From: Methanomassiliicoccales archaeon | Lineage (GTDB): Archaea > Thermoplasmatota > Thermoplasmata > Methanomassiliicoccales > UBA472 | Direction: 5' to 3' | DNA: 5,659 nucleotides | NCBI GenBank assembly: GCA_025457905.1 | Contig: JALOTM010000077.1 | Location: forward strand, 1-5,659 | Part shown: in pieces, positions 5,116 through 5,659 of the stretch | Numbering within the stretch: position 1 is the stretch's first letter | Layout of the letters: each line of letters opens with the position of its first letter | Notes under the pieces: model-generated | Databases searched by the model: none | Told to the model about the DNA's origin: nothing | The model's input: the letters and a program-made list of their open reading frames with translations, nothing else | Position numbers and translations under genes: made by a program

Positions 5116-5659
5116 GACACACGTTCCACCGTTTTTGTTGCCGATCATCCCATGGATGAACAGATCTTCCGACCTAGCAAAGTCGACGTCCTTAACCCGA
5201 GCTCCGTTGTAGTGCACACCGTAGTCTTGTTGCAGGACAGTAACGAGGAGTAGCATCCGGAAATATGCCTCTGAGTTTTGGAAATCATCCGGCTTCTTTG
5301 CGAACAGGTGGAAGTTGCGATCCGTTTCGATGCGTACGCGCGTTGCCCATCTATCGAGTTCGTGAAGCGTATCGCTTACATTCAGTTTCTCAGATCCGGG
5401 CAAGCCTTCGGCGCAACGGAGATTCACCAGGGCAATGTCTTGCAATGCCAACTCTTCATCCGACATCAAGATCAGCCTGCTGAAAGTTGCCAGCGAACTT
5501 TCGCTGGGAGCACTTTTCGATGCTTTGGTTGACGTTGCTGGAGAGTTCATGAAAATGACAGCGGACCACAAAACAACCGTTGCCAACGCAAATGCAGCGA
5601 GAGGAAGAACGATCACGCGACGAGAATCGCGAGGAGCGATTTGCGTCGCGTGCGGCCTC
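5065..5659 (-). CDS. Transglutaminase-like family protein, partial at both ends
   Basis: The frame is open from the window edge (5659) to the junction. Counting from GTG 5616, an Arg-rich start leads into a hydrophobic segment (about residues 2-22, VIVLPLAAFALATVVLWSAV), a membrane anchor or signal peptide; the frame is also open upstream (RPHATQIAPRDSRR), so the true start may lie outside. Then a Ser/Ala/Thr linker, a helical region (DIALVNLRCAEGLPGSEKLN at 60-79, LDRWATRVRIETDRN), NSEAYFRMLLLVTVLQQDYG (114-133), and FIHGMIGNKNGGTCVSMPVLYTAVARRLGYPV (153-184). The C166 in GGTCVSMP fits the transglutaminase-fold catalytic cysteine; the His and Asp of the triad would lie beyond the cut and are missing. 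I associate this architecture with Planctomycetes; substrate and role are unknown. The frame stays open by chance to 4510 through uL24/uL14 antisense, which is not part of the protein. Confidence 0.7.

Noticed and set aside
5265..5532. Two short plus-strand frames in the tail
   Set aside because: Both are antisense to the better-supported transglutaminase-like frame and have no recognisable motif or binding site.
5065..5659. Real insertion of a mobile element into eS4
   Set aside because: No transposase, inverted repeats or target duplication is visible, the bacterial gene is itself cut at the same point, and loss of eS4 would probably be lethal. A shared-word misjoin explains all of it.

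Overview
The window is a segment of an archaeal ribosomal-protein operon that runs unbroken on the + strand from base 1 to about 5085, followed by about 575 bases of unrelated, lower-GC DNA on the opposite strand. The operon order is uL4 (5' end missing), uL23, uL2, uS19, uL22, uS3, uL29, aIF1 (SUI1), RNase P component Rpp29 (Rnp1), uS17, uL14, uL24 and the start of eS4. This is the classic euryarchaeal S10/spc arrangement: aIF1 and rnp1 between uL29 and uS17, and the archaeal/eukaryotic-only eS4 after uL24, rule out a bacterial source. High GC, frequent AGG and CGC arginine codons, and non-acidic proteins (unlike haloarchaea) suggest a high-GC euryarchaeon, possibly of the Thermoplasmatota such as Methanomassiliicoccales. 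That lineage call is an inference from memory of the families, not a search result.

The genes are packed with gaps of at most about 11 nt or overlaps of 1 to 7 nt, so they are surely co-transcribed; no internal promoter or terminator is visible. Ribosome-binding sites are strong and of two kinds: AGGTGA-type sites merged with or abutting the upstream gene's TGA stop (uL2, uS19, uL22, uS17, uL14, uL24), and GGAGG sites inside the upstream coding sequence, mostly feeding overlapping starts (uS3, uL29, aIF1, eS4). Eleven of twelve visible stops are TGA. The products are ribosomal proteins of both subunits, an initiation factor that acts on the small subunit, and a tRNA-maturation protein: a growth-linked translation unit.

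At about 5065-5085 the archaeal sequence stops inside codon 28-29 of eS4 and changes to DNA of about 50% GC. On the minus strand it encodes the N-terminal part of a membrane-anchored or exported transglutaminase-like protein of a type I associate with Planctomycetes. That reading frame is open at the window edge, is cut at the junction right after its catalytic-Cys segment, and shares about 21 bases with the eS4 gene. Two essential reading frames each broken at a short shared word is what an assembly misjoin (chimeric contig) looks like, and I judge that far more likely than real integration. I see no credible novel system; the junction is the main thing a user of this sequence needs to know.
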